Assembly (NCBI GenBank): GCA_020636675.1
Contig: JACJXK010000001.1
Location: 1-64,000, forward strand
Direction of reading: 5' to 3'
From: Prevotellaceae bacterium
GTDB taxonomy: Bacteria; Bacteroidota; Bacteroidia; Bacteroidales; Paludibacteraceae
DNA length: 64,000 nucleotides
The notes beneath the pieces were generated by a model that worked only from the letters and a program-made list of their open reading frames with translations, ran no database searches and was not told the origin of the DNA. How positions within the stretch are numbered: the stretch's first letter is position 1; every line of letters begins with the position of its first letter. The translations under genes were made by a program, and so were the position numbers. Below, in pieces: positions 18,173 to 26,909 of the stretch.

Positions 18173-19335
18173 ATTTTGTTCTCCTTTACAAATTCAGACG
18201 AAATATCCTTTATCACATCTATCATCCGGGCAATCTCCACCTCCGTCATCTGAGCCGTCAGAGAGAAGCGGATACGCGACGTTCCCTCCGGCACCGTTGG
18301 CGGACGAACAGGCAAGGCATAAAAGCCCTTACGTTTGAGACATTCCGAAAAACGAACCGATTCGTGGCTGTCGCCCACAAGGAACGGGAAGATATGCGAG
18401 GAGACCGTACGGTCCGGGAAGGCAACCTGCAACATACGTTCCAAAGAGCGGAGACGATTCCTTTCTTCCGTAAAGGAGGCTAGTTTCCCGAAAACGAACT
18501 TACTCCACATCACATTGACAGGAGGCAAAGCCGTAGTGAAGATAAACGAACGCATTCTATTAATCAACAACTGTTTCATATCTTCATTAGTCACGACAAA
18601 AGCTCCGACAGAGGCCAACGCCTTACCAAAGGTTTCCACCAGAAGATCCACATCCGGCAAGACACCCTGCGCCTCGGCCTGCCCCAAACCCGTAGGGCCA
18701 CACACACCCACCGCATGAGCCTCATCCACATACAGCATCACATTCGGATATCGCCGTTTCAGCTCAACCATCTTACGTAAATCGCAGATATCGCCATCCA
18801 TACTAAAAACACTTTCCGTAACCAGCACCACCGAGTCATACCTACCTTGGTTATCATCCAACAGACGCTCCAACTGCGCATAGTCGTTGTGCCTATAGCG
18901 AATAGCTTTTGCCCTACTGAGATGTATGCCATCAATCATACTGGCATGGACCAACTTATCTGCCAAGATAAGAGACGACGGAGAGGTGATAGCCGGCAAG
19001 ATACCGACATTGGCATGATAGCCACTATTGAGTAGCAATGCCGCCTCCCGTCCATAACGTAAGGCAATCAATGACTCCAACTCTCCATAAACGGGGAAAT
19101 TTCCGGTAAGCAACCTCGCCGACGAAGCGGAATACAACGCTTGAGTCGGGTCACAGACGGAGGCGAACTCCTGCCTTAACGACTCCAAACCGGACAATCC
19201 GAGGTAATCATTGGAAGAGACATTCAACATCGTCCGTCCGTCTGCCTCAATAAACTTTCCCTGATGGGAGATGGAAGAGAGACTCCGGTAAGCCCCCGCA
19301 TCCCTTATCATTTGCAATTTTTCCTTCATCTGCAT
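18169..19335 (-). CDS. bioF: 8-amino-7-oxononanoate synthase
   Basis: PLP enzyme joining pimeloyl-ACP (or -CoA) with L-alanine. The start at ATG 19335 gives 388 residues, the usual length; the open frame extends another 17 codons into bioA. Seen motifs: SSNDYLGLSG, the VLVTESVFSMDGDI cofactor region, YVDEAHAVGVCGPTG and the PLP-lysine segment ETFGKALASVGAF. It starts 28 bases after bioA and overlaps bioG by four bases. Confidence 0.95.
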   Translation of the reverse strand: MQMKEKLQMIRDAGAYRSLSSISHQGKFIEADGRTMLNVSSNDYLGLSGLESLRQEFASVCDPTQALYSASSARLLTGNFPVYGELESLIALRYGREAALLLNSGYHANVGILPAITSPSSLILADKLVHASMIDGIHLSRAKAIRYRHNDYAQLERLLDDNQGRYDSVVLVTESVFSMDGDICDLRKMVELKRRYPNVMLYVDEAHAVGVCGPTGLGQAEAQGVLPDVDLLVETFGKALASVGAFVVTNEDMKQLLINRMRSFIFTTALPPVNVMWSKFVFGKLASFTEERNRLRSLERMLQVAFPDRTVSSHIFPFLVGDSHESVRFSECLKRKGFYALPVRPPTVPEGTSRIRFSLTAQMTEVEIARMIDVIKDISSEFVKENKI

Positions 19336-19363
19336 AATAAGACCTACAATAAAGTGAAACCAT

Positions 19364-20635
19364 TCAGGAGACCAAGGAAAGAACATCGACCAAAGCCGAA
19401 GTCAATCTACTCAACTCCTCTTGTGAGATAATATAGGGAGGCATCACATATACCAAACGGGCGAACGGGCGAATCCATACACCACGTTCCACAAAGGCCT
19501 TTTGTAAAAAAGCCATATCTACAGGAGACTTGGTCTCTACCACACCAATGGCACCCAGCACCCTGACATCGGCCACACAAGCAAGCGAACGGGCAGGCTC
19601 CAGCTCCCGTTTCAACTGCATCTCGATGGCAGACACGCGAGACTTCCAGCCTCCACTCTCCAGGAGATCAAGAGAAGCCAACGCCACCGAGCAAGCCAAA
19701 GGATTGCCCATGAACGTAGGACCATGCATAAACGCCCGCGGATCTTTGGAAGAGATGGAGAGAGCCACCTCATCCGTCGTCAAAGTAGCCGAAAAGGTCA
19801 TACAACCGCCCGTCAAAGCCTTTCCTATGCACATAATATCCGGAGAGACGTCCGCATATTCGCAGGCAAACAGACGGCCCGTTCTGCCGAAGCCGGTGGC
19901 AATTTCATCTGCGACGAGCAACACTCCATACCGGTCACAATAACGACGAAGCTCCGCCAAATAGCGGGGATGGTAAAAACGCATACCTCCCGCACCCTGT
20001 ACGATAGGTTCCAGAATCACGGCAGCCAAATCGGCACCATGTTCGGCCAAAGCCTTCCGCATCGGTTCAAACGACTCATCCTTCCATTCATCATAAAAGC
20101 CGATGGAAGGAGATTCCACAAAAAAACGTTTCGGCAAAGCCGGACCAAAAAGGCTGTGCATTCCCGTATCCGGATCACTGACAGACATGGCATCCCAAGT
20201 GTCGCCATGATAACCCTTCCGAATCGTCAGAAAATTAGACTTCTGTGGTTTACCCTTCGAATACCAATACTGAACAGCCATCTTCATGGCCACCTCGACC
20301 GACACCGATCCGCTATCCGCATAAAAGATCTTCGTCAGCCCCTGCGGCACCATCAGCAGCAACCGTTTGCCCAGTTCAATGGCGGGTTCATGGGTGATTC
20401 CGCCAAACATGACATGGCTCACCTTCTTCAACTGGCGTTCAATCGCCACATTCAGATAAGGATGGTTATATCCATGCACCGCCGCCCACCATGACGACAT
20501 GCCGTCTACCAATTTCCGTCCATCCTCCAGCTCCAGATAGACACCAGACGCGCCCACTACCGGATAGACCGGCAACGGATCTACCATCGAGGTGTAAGGG
20601 TGCCAGAGATGCTCCCTATCAAAATTCAAATCCAT
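19364..20635 (-). CDS. bioA: Adenosylmethionine-8-amino-7-oxononanoate aminotransferase
   Basis: PLP transaminase that converts 8-amino-7-oxononanoate to 7,8-diaminopelargonate using SAM as amino donor. The 423 residues show HLWHPYTSM at the N-terminus, DGMSSWWAAVHGYNHP, the cofactor-binding LVADEIATGFGRTG and the PLP-lysine segment CIGKALTGGCMTFSATL. It follows bioB after 39 bases. It is a stand-alone BioA, not fused to BioD as in some Bacteroides. Confidence 0.96.
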   Translation of the reverse strand: MDLNFDREHLWHPYTSMVDPLPVYPVVGASGVYLELEDGRKLVDGMSSWWAAVHGYNHPYLNVAIERQLKKVSHVMFGGITHEPAIELGKRLLLMVPQGLTKIFYADSGSVSVEVAMKMAVQYWYSKGKPQKSNFLTIRKGYHGDTWDAMSVSDPDTGMHSLFGPALPKRFFVESPSIGFYDEWKDESFEPMRKALAEHGADLAAVILEPIVQGAGGMRFYHPRYLAELRRYCDRYGVLLVADEIATGFGRTGRLFACEYADVSPDIMCIGKALTGGCMTFSATLTTDEVALSISSKDPRAFMHGPTFMGNPLACSVALASLDLLESGGWKSRVSAIEMQLKRELEPARSLACVADVRVLGAIGVVETKSPVDMAFLQKAFVERGVWIRPFARLVYVMPPYIISQEELSRLTSALVDVLSLVS

Positions 20636-20674
20636 ATATTTTCTGTTTTTCGATTATTCCAATACATCAAGCAA

Positions 20675-21625
20675 TCACCTATTTTGACGAACAAAACGGC
20701 TACGGTCGGCCTCCACCTGAGTGCCGGAGGTTGTCAGCAAATCGCCCACAATGGCGGCATTCACGCCAATACGAACAGCCTCAACCAATGTCCTTTCGGG
20801 CAAGCGGGCCTTTCCTCCCGCAAAACGCAGATAAGCCGTAGGATTGACAAAGCGGAACAAGGCGACCGTCAATAAAATCTCCTCATCCGAAATCAAAGGC
20901 ACATGTTCCAACTCCGTCCCTTTTATCGGGTCCAGAATATTTATTGGAATGGAAGGTACCTCCAATGCTCTCAAAGCAAAGGCCAGCTCGATGCGCTGCC
21001 GACGGCTCTCACCCATGCCAATGATGCCACCCGAACAGATTTCAAGCCCCACCTCACGAGCCCAAAGCAGGGAACGCATTTTATCTTCCGTCGTATGAGT
21101 AGTGCATAGATTGCAGAAAAAGGTAGGCGACGCCTCCAAATTGCAATGGAACCTCTTCATGCCTGCCTGCTTAAGAGCCAGCAACTGCTCTTTGGAGAGC
21201 AGGCCCAACGAGCCACAAAGCGAACATTTATTCTCTTCCGACAAGCGGGCATAGAGTCTGCATACCTTCTCCAAGTCAGCATCAGACAAGCGTTTGCCAC
21301 TCGTCACCAACGAATATTTTGCAACCCCACGTTTATAAGAGAGGTTCAGCCCCTCCAACGCAGACTCCTCATCAACCAGCGGATAGACCGCAATATCGCA
21401 ATGATGGCGCACAGACTGCGCACACCATTTGCAATCTTCCGAACATCGTCCAGAACGGGCGTTGATAATGCTGCACAAGTCATATCCGCGAGGAGCCATA
21501 CGTTCGGTGATCTCAGCCGCAGCATCACACACCGACCGGAAATCCGCAGTCTCGCCCAATTCGAAGGCCTCCTCCATCTCCAGAGAGACACCAGAAAGCA
21601 CCTTCTTCTTCAAAGAATCTACCAT
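20675..21625 (-). CDS. bioB: Biotin synthase
   Basis: Radical-SAM enzyme that inserts sulfur into dethiobiotin. The 316 residues hold the [4Fe-4S] motif CSEDCKWC (Cys 61, 65, 68) preceded by INARSGR, and further conserved pieces HCNLEASPTFF, CSGGIIGMGESRRQR and PINILDPIKGTELE. The terminal region LRFAGGKARLPE is typical. It is first in the run of biotin enzymes; the start codon lies only 22 bases after a strong hairpin, which may control expression. Confidence 0.96.
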   Translation of the reverse strand: MVDSLKKKVLSGVSLEMEEAFELGETADFRSVCDAAAEITERMAPRGYDLCSIINARSGRCSEDCKWCAQSVRHHCDIAVYPLVDEESALEGLNLSYKRGVAKYSLVTSGKRLSDADLEKVCRLYARLSEENKCSLCGSLGLLSKEQLLALKQAGMKRFHCNLEASPTFFCNLCTTHTTEDKMRSLLWAREVGLEICSGGIIGMGESRRQRIELAFALRALEVPSIPINILDPIKGTELEHVPLISDEEILLTVALFRFVNPTAYLRFAGGKARLPERTLVEAVRIGVNAAIVGDLLTTSGTQVEADRSRFVRQNR

Positions 21626-21628
21626 ATC

Positions 21629-22048
21629 TCAAAAATTAAACAAAAACGGGAAACGGATGCCATACCGACATCCGTTTCCCGAAAAAAAAAGCCATGGAGA
21701 AAACATCTCCACAGCCACACTATTTAACAAACATTTAAAAGCCACACAAGAATCAGAAGAAGGCACAACAATGGCCGGCAAAACAAGGAACAGAGCATCA
21801 GCCAACGCCTCCCCATCCGGACTACCGTCCGGCACGTCTACGGCAAAGCCAAACTTCTGCGCCAAATAACGCAACTCCAGAACCAAATTGGCACGGGACT
21901 TACATAGACTGCCTGCAGCCACACAACTCTTCAACTGACCTATGACGACCTCTTTACCGACACAAACAAAAAGAGCATACACCTTCCTCGACCAGCGATG
22001 AAAGTGCAACACTTCCCGATTGTAATATTTGCGACTACTCTTCAACAT
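21629..22048 (-). CDS. Small uncharacterised protein before bioB
   Basis: A 139-residue frame, first in the biotin transcription unit and placed behind a good promoter. Residues about 10-33 read REVLHFHRWSRKVYALF then VCVGKEVVIG; I recall similar RWSRK-Y-F sequences at the start of small uncharacterised Bacteroidales proteins and some TonB-dependent receptor genes, which could not be checked here. The middle contains VDVPDGSPDGEALADALF. The last 20 or so codons read through a perfect hairpin and its T-rich tail, so the real C-terminus is coupled to the terminator-like structure. It may be a small protein, a leader peptide or a receptor remnant; function unknown. Confidence 0.6.
   Translation of the reverse strand: MLKSSRKYYNREVLHFHRWSRKVYALFVCVGKEVVIGQLKSCVAAGSLCKSRANLVLELRYLAQKFGFAVDVPDGSPDGEALADALFLVLPAIVVPSSDSCVAFKCLLNSVAVEMFSPWLFFSGNGCRYGIRFPFLFNF
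21631..21680 (-). terminator. Perfect hairpin with T-rich tail immediately before bioB
   Basis: A 12-bp perfect stem, GGGAAACGGATG paired with CATCCGTTTCCC (21680-21669 and 21659-21648 on the minus strand), a 9-base loop, then GTTTTTGTTTAATTTTT. It looks like an intrinsic terminator, but the bioB ATG follows 22 bases later and no promoter fits between. It is therefore a candidate attenuator of the biotin operon. Confidence 0.75.
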
Positions 22049-22078
22049 CGATAAAAATCCGTCGTTTCCGTTCGACTA

Positions 22079-22110
22079 CAAAGATAACACTTATGTAGGC
22101 TATTCCAAAA
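22079..22110 (-). promoter_or_regulatory. Promoter of the small gene - bioBAFGC operon
   Basis: On the minus strand TTTTG (22110-22106), exactly 19 bases, then TATCTTTG (22086-22079): a full match to the Bacteroidetes sigma-ABfr promoter. The start codon at 22048 follows about 30 bases later. No obvious BirA-type palindrome was recognised around it. Confidence 0.75.
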
Positions 22111-22125
22111 TTATGTGCCGATCTT

Positions 22126-23292
22126 CTACCGCAAAGCGACAGATAATCTATCCATCGCCTCAACCACATAGCAGGAAGGCGACGCCACATTCATCCGCAT
22201 GAAACCCTCCCCTCCAGATCCGAATGTAGACCCATCATTCAAAGCGAGATGAGCCTTCTCCACAAACAGCTTCACCAACTGTTCCTGAGAGAGATGCAAT
22301 CCTCGACAATCCAAAAAGACAAGGAACGACGACTGCGGCCTCATCACCTCTATTTCCGGAAAAGAAGCACGGACGCGGCTCTCCAAATAATCGACATTGC
22401 GCTGCACATAAGCCAGCATCTGGTTCAACCAATCTTCCCCATCATCGGTATAAGCCGCCATATTGGCCAAGAAAGCGAAGATGTTGCCATAATCCAAATG
22501 CAAAGACTCCACAAAATCAGAGAAACGTGTCCGCAACGACTCGTTCGAAGAGACGAAATAGGCAGAGCTCAACCCCGGCATATTAAACGCCTTGCTAGCC
22601 GACATGAACGTGACGGTATGGGCGGCAGCATAATCGGAGACCGAAGCGAATACCTGATGACGGAAGCCCGGCAGATACATATCAGCATGAATCTCGTCCG
22701 AGAGAATCAGCACACCATTCTCCTCACAAATATCAGACACCATACGCAATTCCCCTTCGGTCCATACACGTCCGCCCGGATTCTGCGGATTACACAACAG
22801 CAACAACCGGCACCCCTTCATGTCGCGCCTCATGGCCTCGAAATCCATTCTAAAAACGCCACCATCCCGCACAAGAGGACTGACCACCAACTGTCTGTCG
22901 TTCCGCCGCACCACATCAAAGAACGGAGGATAGACGGGAGACTGCACCATAACCTTATCGCCCGGAGATGTAAGACATCGCACCCCCATCGCCATCCCGG
23001 GAATGACGCCAGGGACGAAACCTATCCACGAAGCATCCGCCTTCCATCCATGGCGACGGTTCAACCAAGCCGAGACACTGCCGGCCCATCCTTCCGGATG
23101 GAAGGAATAACCCAACACCTCATGCCGGCAACGGGAACGGATGGCATCCATCACAAACGGCGGCGTGCGGAAATCCATATCCGCCACCCATAGGGGCATC
23201 AGATCGTCACGATTCCACATTCTAGCGGCGCCATCCACCTTCACCGAGTCGGTTCCCCTTCTGTCTATTATCTCATCAAAATCATACACCAT
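22126..23292 (-). CDS. MalY/PatB-type PLP-dependent C-S lyase
   Basis: Class I/II fold aminotransferase-like enzyme of 388 residues; family members act as cystathionine beta-lyases or cysteine desulfhydrases. Seen: DRRGTDSVKVDGAARMW at the start, LWVADMDFRTPPFV, GYSFHP, the NPGGRVWTEGEL region, ILSDEIHADMYLPG, and the PLP-lysine segment FMSASKAFNMPGL. The C-terminal GSGGEGFMRMNVASP fits MalY/PatB. The exact substrate is not decided by sequence. It is divergent from dnaX and lies downstream of no obvious operon partner. Confidence 0.88.
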   Translation of the reverse strand: MVYDFDEIIDRRGTDSVKVDGAARMWNRDDLMPLWVADMDFRTPPFVMDAIRSRCRHEVLGYSFHPEGWAGSVSAWLNRRHGWKADASWIGFVPGVIPGMAMGVRCLTSPGDKVMVQSPVYPPFFDVVRRNDRQLVVSPLVRDGGVFRMDFEAMRRDMKGCRLLLLCNPQNPGGRVWTEGELRMVSDICEENGVLILSDEIHADMYLPGFRHQVFASVSDYAAAHTVTFMSASKAFNMPGLSSAYFVSSNESLRTRFSDFVESLHLDYGNIFAFLANMAAYTDDGEDWLNQMLAYVQRNVDYLESRVRASFPEIEVMRPQSSFLVFLDCRGLHLSQEQLVKLFVEKAHLALNDGSTFGSGGEGFMRMNVASPSCYVVEAMDRLSVALR

Positions 23293-23348
23293 AAAATCAC
23301 CCTTTCTTCTTTAAAAACCATAAATTTCTCCTAAAAATAAGACATACA

Positions 23349-23356
23349 CAAAAGTA
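23349..23356 (-). promoter_or_regulatory. Probable -7 element of the malY-type gene
   Basis: TACTTTTG on the minus strand fits TAnnTTTG, leaving an untranslated leader of about 50 bases. No clear TTG element is visible at 19 bases. Confidence 0.4.
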
Positions 23357-23473
23357 GCGGAAGCATCCATTACTTGGCATCAATCAAAGACAAAATTTTG
23401 GAAAACACTCAAAATGTTGAAATAATGTTTATAATAAAACAAGAATCAGGCTACAGAATAGAGGTGAAAAGCC

Positions 23474-23481
23474 TATCTTTG
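23474..23481 (+). promoter_or_regulatory. Probable -7 element of dnaX
   Basis: TATCTTTG, 19 bases before the dnaX ATG, fits TAnnTTTG. The upstream element is degenerate. The short distance implies a leader of about ten bases. Confidence 0.5.
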
Positions 23482-23500
23482 CATCCGTAAAAAAGCAGAC

Positions 23501-24607
23501 ATGGAGAACTTTATTGTTTCGGCAAGGAAATATCGTCCGTCCACCTTCCTTTCGGTGGTGGGCCAAGGTCCTCTCACCAGTACGCTGAAGAATGCCATCG
23601 TGAGCAACCATCTCGCACACGCGTATCTCTTCTGTGGGCCAAGAGGTGTGGGAAAGACCACTTGTGCGCGTATCTTTGCCAAGACAATCAACTGCATGAA
23701 CCCCACCGCAGAACACGAAGCCTGCAACGAGTGCGAATCATGCAAGGCGTTCAACGAACAACGCTCCTACAACATCCATGAGCTGGATGCAGCCTCCAAC
23801 AATTCAGTGGACGACATACGCTCGCTCATCGAGCAAGTGCGGATACCGCCACAAATAGGAAAATATAGCGTCTACATCATCGACGAGGTGCACATGCTTT
23901 CGGCTGCAGCCTTCAACGCCTTCCTAAAAACACTGGAGGAGCCACCCGCACATGCCATCTTCATCTTGGCCACGACAGAGAAACACAAGGTGCTGCCCAC
24001 CATACTCTCCCGCTGCCAAATCTACGACTTCAACCGCATCAGCGTAAACGACACCATCTCTCATCTGCAAACCGTAGCCCAAAAAGAGGGCATACAGGCA
24101 GAACCTGAAGCCTTGAGCATCATAGCCCAAAAGGCGGACGGAGGTATGCGCGACGCCTTGTCCATCTTCGACCAGGTAGTCTCGTTTTGCGGAAACGAAA
24201 TAACTTACAAGAAAGTAATCCAAAACTTGAACGTTCTGGACTACGACTATTATTTCAAGCTGGTAGAAAACTTTCTGAGCGGAAACGTCACGGAATGCCT
24301 CCTCCTATTCAACGAAATATTAAGCAAAGGCTTCGAAGCCCAAAGTTTCATAAACGGACTGAGCGGACACTTCCGCGACCTGCTGGTCTGCAAAGATCCC
24401 CAGACTATTCCTTTATTGGAAGTTGGCGCCAACATTCAGGAGAACTACCGGAAGCAAGCCCAAAACTGCAACGACCAATTCTTATTTAAAGCCCTACGGC
24501 TGACCAACGAATGCGACCTCAACTACAGAATCAGCAAAAACAAACGGCTGCTAGTAGAATTGACGCTTATCCGATTGTGCCAACTCTCGGACGAAAAAAA
24601 AAAATAA
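23501..24607 (+). CDS. dnaX: DNA polymerase III subunit gamma (dnaX, zero frame)
   Basis: AAA+ clamp-loader ATPase of the replisome. The zero frame encodes 368 residues: Walker A GPRGVGKTTCARIFAK near residue 50, the zinc-binding Cys cluster (INCMN, EACNECESCKAF), Walker B YIIDEVHML, sensor 1 and the LSRCQIYDF arginine finger, then domain III. It ends as Glu-Lys-Lys-Lys-stop inside an 11-A tract. The C-terminal tau region continues in another frame (24603-25220). The product of this frame therefore corresponds to the short gamma form. Confidence 0.93.
   Translation: MENFIVSARKYRPSTFLSVVGQGPLTSTLKNAIVSNHLAHAYLFCGPRGVGKTTCARIFAKTINCMNPTAEHEACNECESCKAFNEQRSYNIHELDAASNNSVDDIRSLIEQVRIPPQIGKYSVYIIDEVHMLSAAAFNAFLKTLEEPPAHAIFILATTEKHKVLPTILSRCQIYDFNRISVNDTISHLQTVAQKEGIQAEPEALSIIAQKADGGMRDALSIFDQVVSFCGNEITYKKVIQNLNVLDYDYYFKLVENFLSGNVTECLLLFNEILSKGFEAQSFINGLSGHFRDLLVCKDPQTIPLLEVGANIQENYRKQAQNCNDQFLFKALRLTNECDLNYRISKNKRLLVELTLIRLCQLSDEKKK
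24594..24604 (+). promoter_or_regulatory. A11 slippage tract in dnaX
   Basis: Eleven consecutive A residues followed at once by the zero-frame TAA. Loss of one A (or gain of two) in the transcript, or a +1 ribosomal shift, joins the gamma frame to the tau frame. Programmed dnaX shifts at A-rich runs are established in E. coli and Thermus. A homopolymer sequencing error would look the same. Confidence 0.6.
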
Positions 24608-25220
24608 CATAGACGATTGGGACGAGGAGAACCTCTTCCAACTGGACAACTTCTTCACTGTCGAACCACCTGCCGCCAGCATCACATCCAACAATACGAA
24701 CGGCCAAGCCGCCAACGTCCACGGAAACCAGGCCACACAACCAACTACCATACGGATAAAATCGTCTCAGATGCCGGGAGTCTCCATCAAAAAGATAATC
24801 CACGGAGACAATCTACCAAAGGAGGAATCCCATGGTGCTCAAATACAAGTAAAAGGCGAAAATCCATTTACGCAGAACGACCTCCTACGCTGCTGGAACG
24901 AATTCATCAACACCATTCCAGACAAGAAGATACTTGTCACCACCATGCAAAGCTACAAGCCTACGCTCAAAGAAAACTTCTTCATCGAGGTATCGGTAGA
25001 CAATCCGATGCAGGAAAAAGACCTGCTCAACGAACGGCCAACCATCCTTGCCTTTCTTTCCCAAAAGTTACAAAACGGAAAGATACAGATGTATACGCGC
25101 ATCATGGAAGAGACGGAAAACAAGAAGATGCTTTCTCCTAAGGACAGACTAAAGAGCATGATGGAACAAAACCAAAATCTTGCCGACCTATACAACCAAC
25201 TGGAGTTGGAGATAGACTAG
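24603..25220 (+). CDS. dnaX: Tau-specific C-terminal part of DnaX (shifted frame)
   Basis: About 205 codons open from the A tract, starting NNIDDWDEENLFQLDNFF, then a low-complexity Asn/Thr/Gln linker and a conserved end domain (NPFTQNDLLRCWNEFINTI, MQSYKPTL, LLNERPTILAFL). This matches the form of the C-terminal domain of other Bacteroidales DnaX proteins, which contacts the polymerase. It lacks a convincing start of its own before ATG 24771. With the zero frame it would make a tau protein of about 570 residues. Confidence 0.8.
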   Translation, partial: NNIDDWDEENLFQLDNFFTVEPPAASITSNNTNGQAANVHGNQATQPTTIRIKSSQMPGVSIKKIIHGDNLPKEESHGAQIQVKGENPFTQNDLLRCWNEFINTIPDKKILVTTMQSYKPTLKENFFIEVSVDNPMQEKDLLNERPTILAFLSQKLQNGKIQMYTRIMEETENKKMLSPKDRLKSMMEQNQNLADLYNQLELEID

Positions 25221-25280
25221 GAAAAGGCCGATCAAACCACCCGTTTCCACAAACGGGAAGGGTTTACTAATCTGCACTTT

Positions 25281-25347
25281 TCCACAAAGAGACAATGCCT
25301 ACGGCATTCTATCAAAATCGGCACAATTTATTTTCTGACGATCGCTT
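25281..25347 (-). repeat. Repeat core, copy D (inverted)
   Basis: On the minus strand GATTTTGATAGAATGCC then GTAGGCATTGTCTCTTTGTG matches the core of the long copies, with an upstream CAGAAAATAAATTGTG matching their CAAAAAACAACTTATG. It lies between the convergent ends of dnaX and the DUF389 gene. Confidence 0.7.
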
Positions 25348-26728
25348 AATTTTCATACATTCGTAGACGTTTAAGGGAAAGCCTGATTTTAAGCCACTCC
25401 TCCGCCTTACGTTTTTCCTCCGCCGTCACCGGCTTGTTCCACGAAAGGAAAGCCGTCGGTATCGTATCTAATTTCGATGTGGCAGGATTTCCATAAACGA
25501 CATTCGCCACAGCAAGCGTATCCACCTCCGGAAAGTGCATTTTACACTCCATCACCAACTGACCGATAGGATAGATCTGACTACGATAACGCTCCACCTC
25601 ACCCTCATAAACCCGCATCTTCTCCTCCGCCTGCAAGAGCCTACTCTCATTGCCGGCAATCACCTTCTGATAGACGGATATGTCGCCATTCTCGTTAGAG
25701 ATTTGCTTTACCTGTAGGCGGGCATTCTTCAAACCAAACTTATCCATCCTCTCTTCCAACTCTTTTTTCTGAGCAGGCATCAGAGTATCGCCCATAATCG
25801 TCAAGGTAATGACAGACTGTTTTCTGGAATATGATTTGTCCGTATTCACTATATAAGAGTTGTGCAGGATGACAGACTCCTGAAGATAGCGCAGATAACG
25901 GGAAGCATTGGTATTGAAGGCACTCTCCTTCACCATTCCGAACGCCATGAAGACACTTGGAACTATCACAACAAACGAGAAAACGGAGATATACATACGG
26001 ACCCGTTTTTCCTTTCTATAATCCATATAGGCCTTCTTCGGAAATTTCAACAAACGAACGATCAGGAAGGTAGCCAATGCTATAAAAAATGTGTTGATGA
26101 AGAACAGATACAACGCACCCCAAAAGAAACGGAGCTGCCCCGTACCCAATCCATAACCCGCAGTACACAAAGGAGGCATCAACGCCGTGGCGATGGCCAC
26201 TCCGGAGATGACCGTGACCTTTTCCTCCTTTCGAGATAGAGCCGTTATTCCTGCCAACCCGCCAAAAAAGGCGATGAAGACATCATATATGGTGGGATTG
26301 GTGCGCGCCAGCAGTTCCGATTGAGCCTCACTCAGCGGAGAAATCAAGAAATAGAGGGAAGAAGCCAGCAGACTGATAACCATCATAACAAAAAGATTCA
26401 TCAACGAACGTTTCAACATCAGGTTATCATTTATGCCGACAGCCAACCCCATACCGATAATAGGTCCCATTAATGGGGAAATCAACATGGCACCGATGAT
26501 GACCGCCGGAGAGTTGACATTCAGTCCGACGGAGGCCACGACAAAGGCAAAGATGAGAATCCATACATTTGTGCCACGAAACTCGATGCCACCCGTAACC
26601 CGCTCTTCCGTTCCTGCATAATCCGTATCGCCAAAGATATTCGCCAGCTTTTTGAAACGAGAGTATCCCTCCTTCATATAGTGAGAGATACCCAAACCCA
26701 TATTGTCATCTTTCATATTATCAATCAA
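25346..26728 (-). CDS. DUF389 domain membrane protein
   Basis: A 460-residue protein with an N-terminal DUF389 hydrophobic domain: FRGTNVWILIFAFVVASVGL, NSPAVIIGAMLISPLMGPI, and GVAIATALMPPLCTAGYGL, the conserved segments of this family, about six membrane spans. A seventh hydrophobic segment near residues 245-265 leads into a soluble C-terminal domain of about 190 residues that includes a coiled coil (ESRLLQAEEKMRVYEGEVER) and a beta-rich QSVITLTIMGDTL piece. The family's function is unknown. The stop codon touches repeat core D. Confidence 0.85.
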   Translation of the reverse strand: MIDNMKDDNMGLGISHYMKEGYSRFKKLANIFGDTDYAGTEERVTGGIEFRGTNVWILIFAFVVASVGLNVNSPAVIIGAMLISPLMGPIIGMGLAVGINDNLMLKRSLMNLFVMMVISLLASSLYFLISPLSEAQSELLARTNPTIYDVFIAFFGGLAGITALSRKEEKVTVISGVAIATALMPPLCTAGYGLGTGQLRFFWGALYLFFINTFFIALATFLIVRLLKFPKKAYMDYRKEKRVRMYISVFSFVVIVPSVFMAFGMVKESAFNTNASRYLRYLQESVILHNSYIVNTDKSYSRKQSVITLTIMGDTLMPAQKKELEERMDKFGLKNARLQVKQISNENGDISVYQKVIAGNESRLLQAEEKMRVYEGEVERYRSQIYPIGQLVMECKMHFPEVDTLAVANVVYGNPATSKLDTIPTAFLSWNKPVTAEEKRKAEEWLKIRLSLKRLRMYEN

Positions 26729-26848
26729 TTGAAAAAAGTTTTTTCATCAGAAATAAAACAGCACCAAATCATTTTCAGATTGCAACAATAGCCATTGCTT
26801 CCTCGCAAAGATAAATATAATATCCATCCCAAATCCAAGTTTACGCAC

Positions 26849-26887
26849 AAAAAAAAGACGCATTCCCGTTCAGAAATGCGTCTTTTT
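26849..26887 (-). terminator. Terminator of the WG-repeat gene
   Basis: On the minus strand AAAGACGCATT, a 10-base loop, AATGCGTCTTT and a run of T residues, about 20 bases after the stop at 26910. Confidence 0.9.
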
Positions 26888-26909
26888 CCATAACATACAG
26901 AAAGGAGAA

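Noticed and set aside
22249..23193. 314-codon open frame opposite the malY-type gene
   Set aside because: Rich in His, Arg and Gln as typical of antisense frames; the minus strand has full PLP-enzyme motifs.
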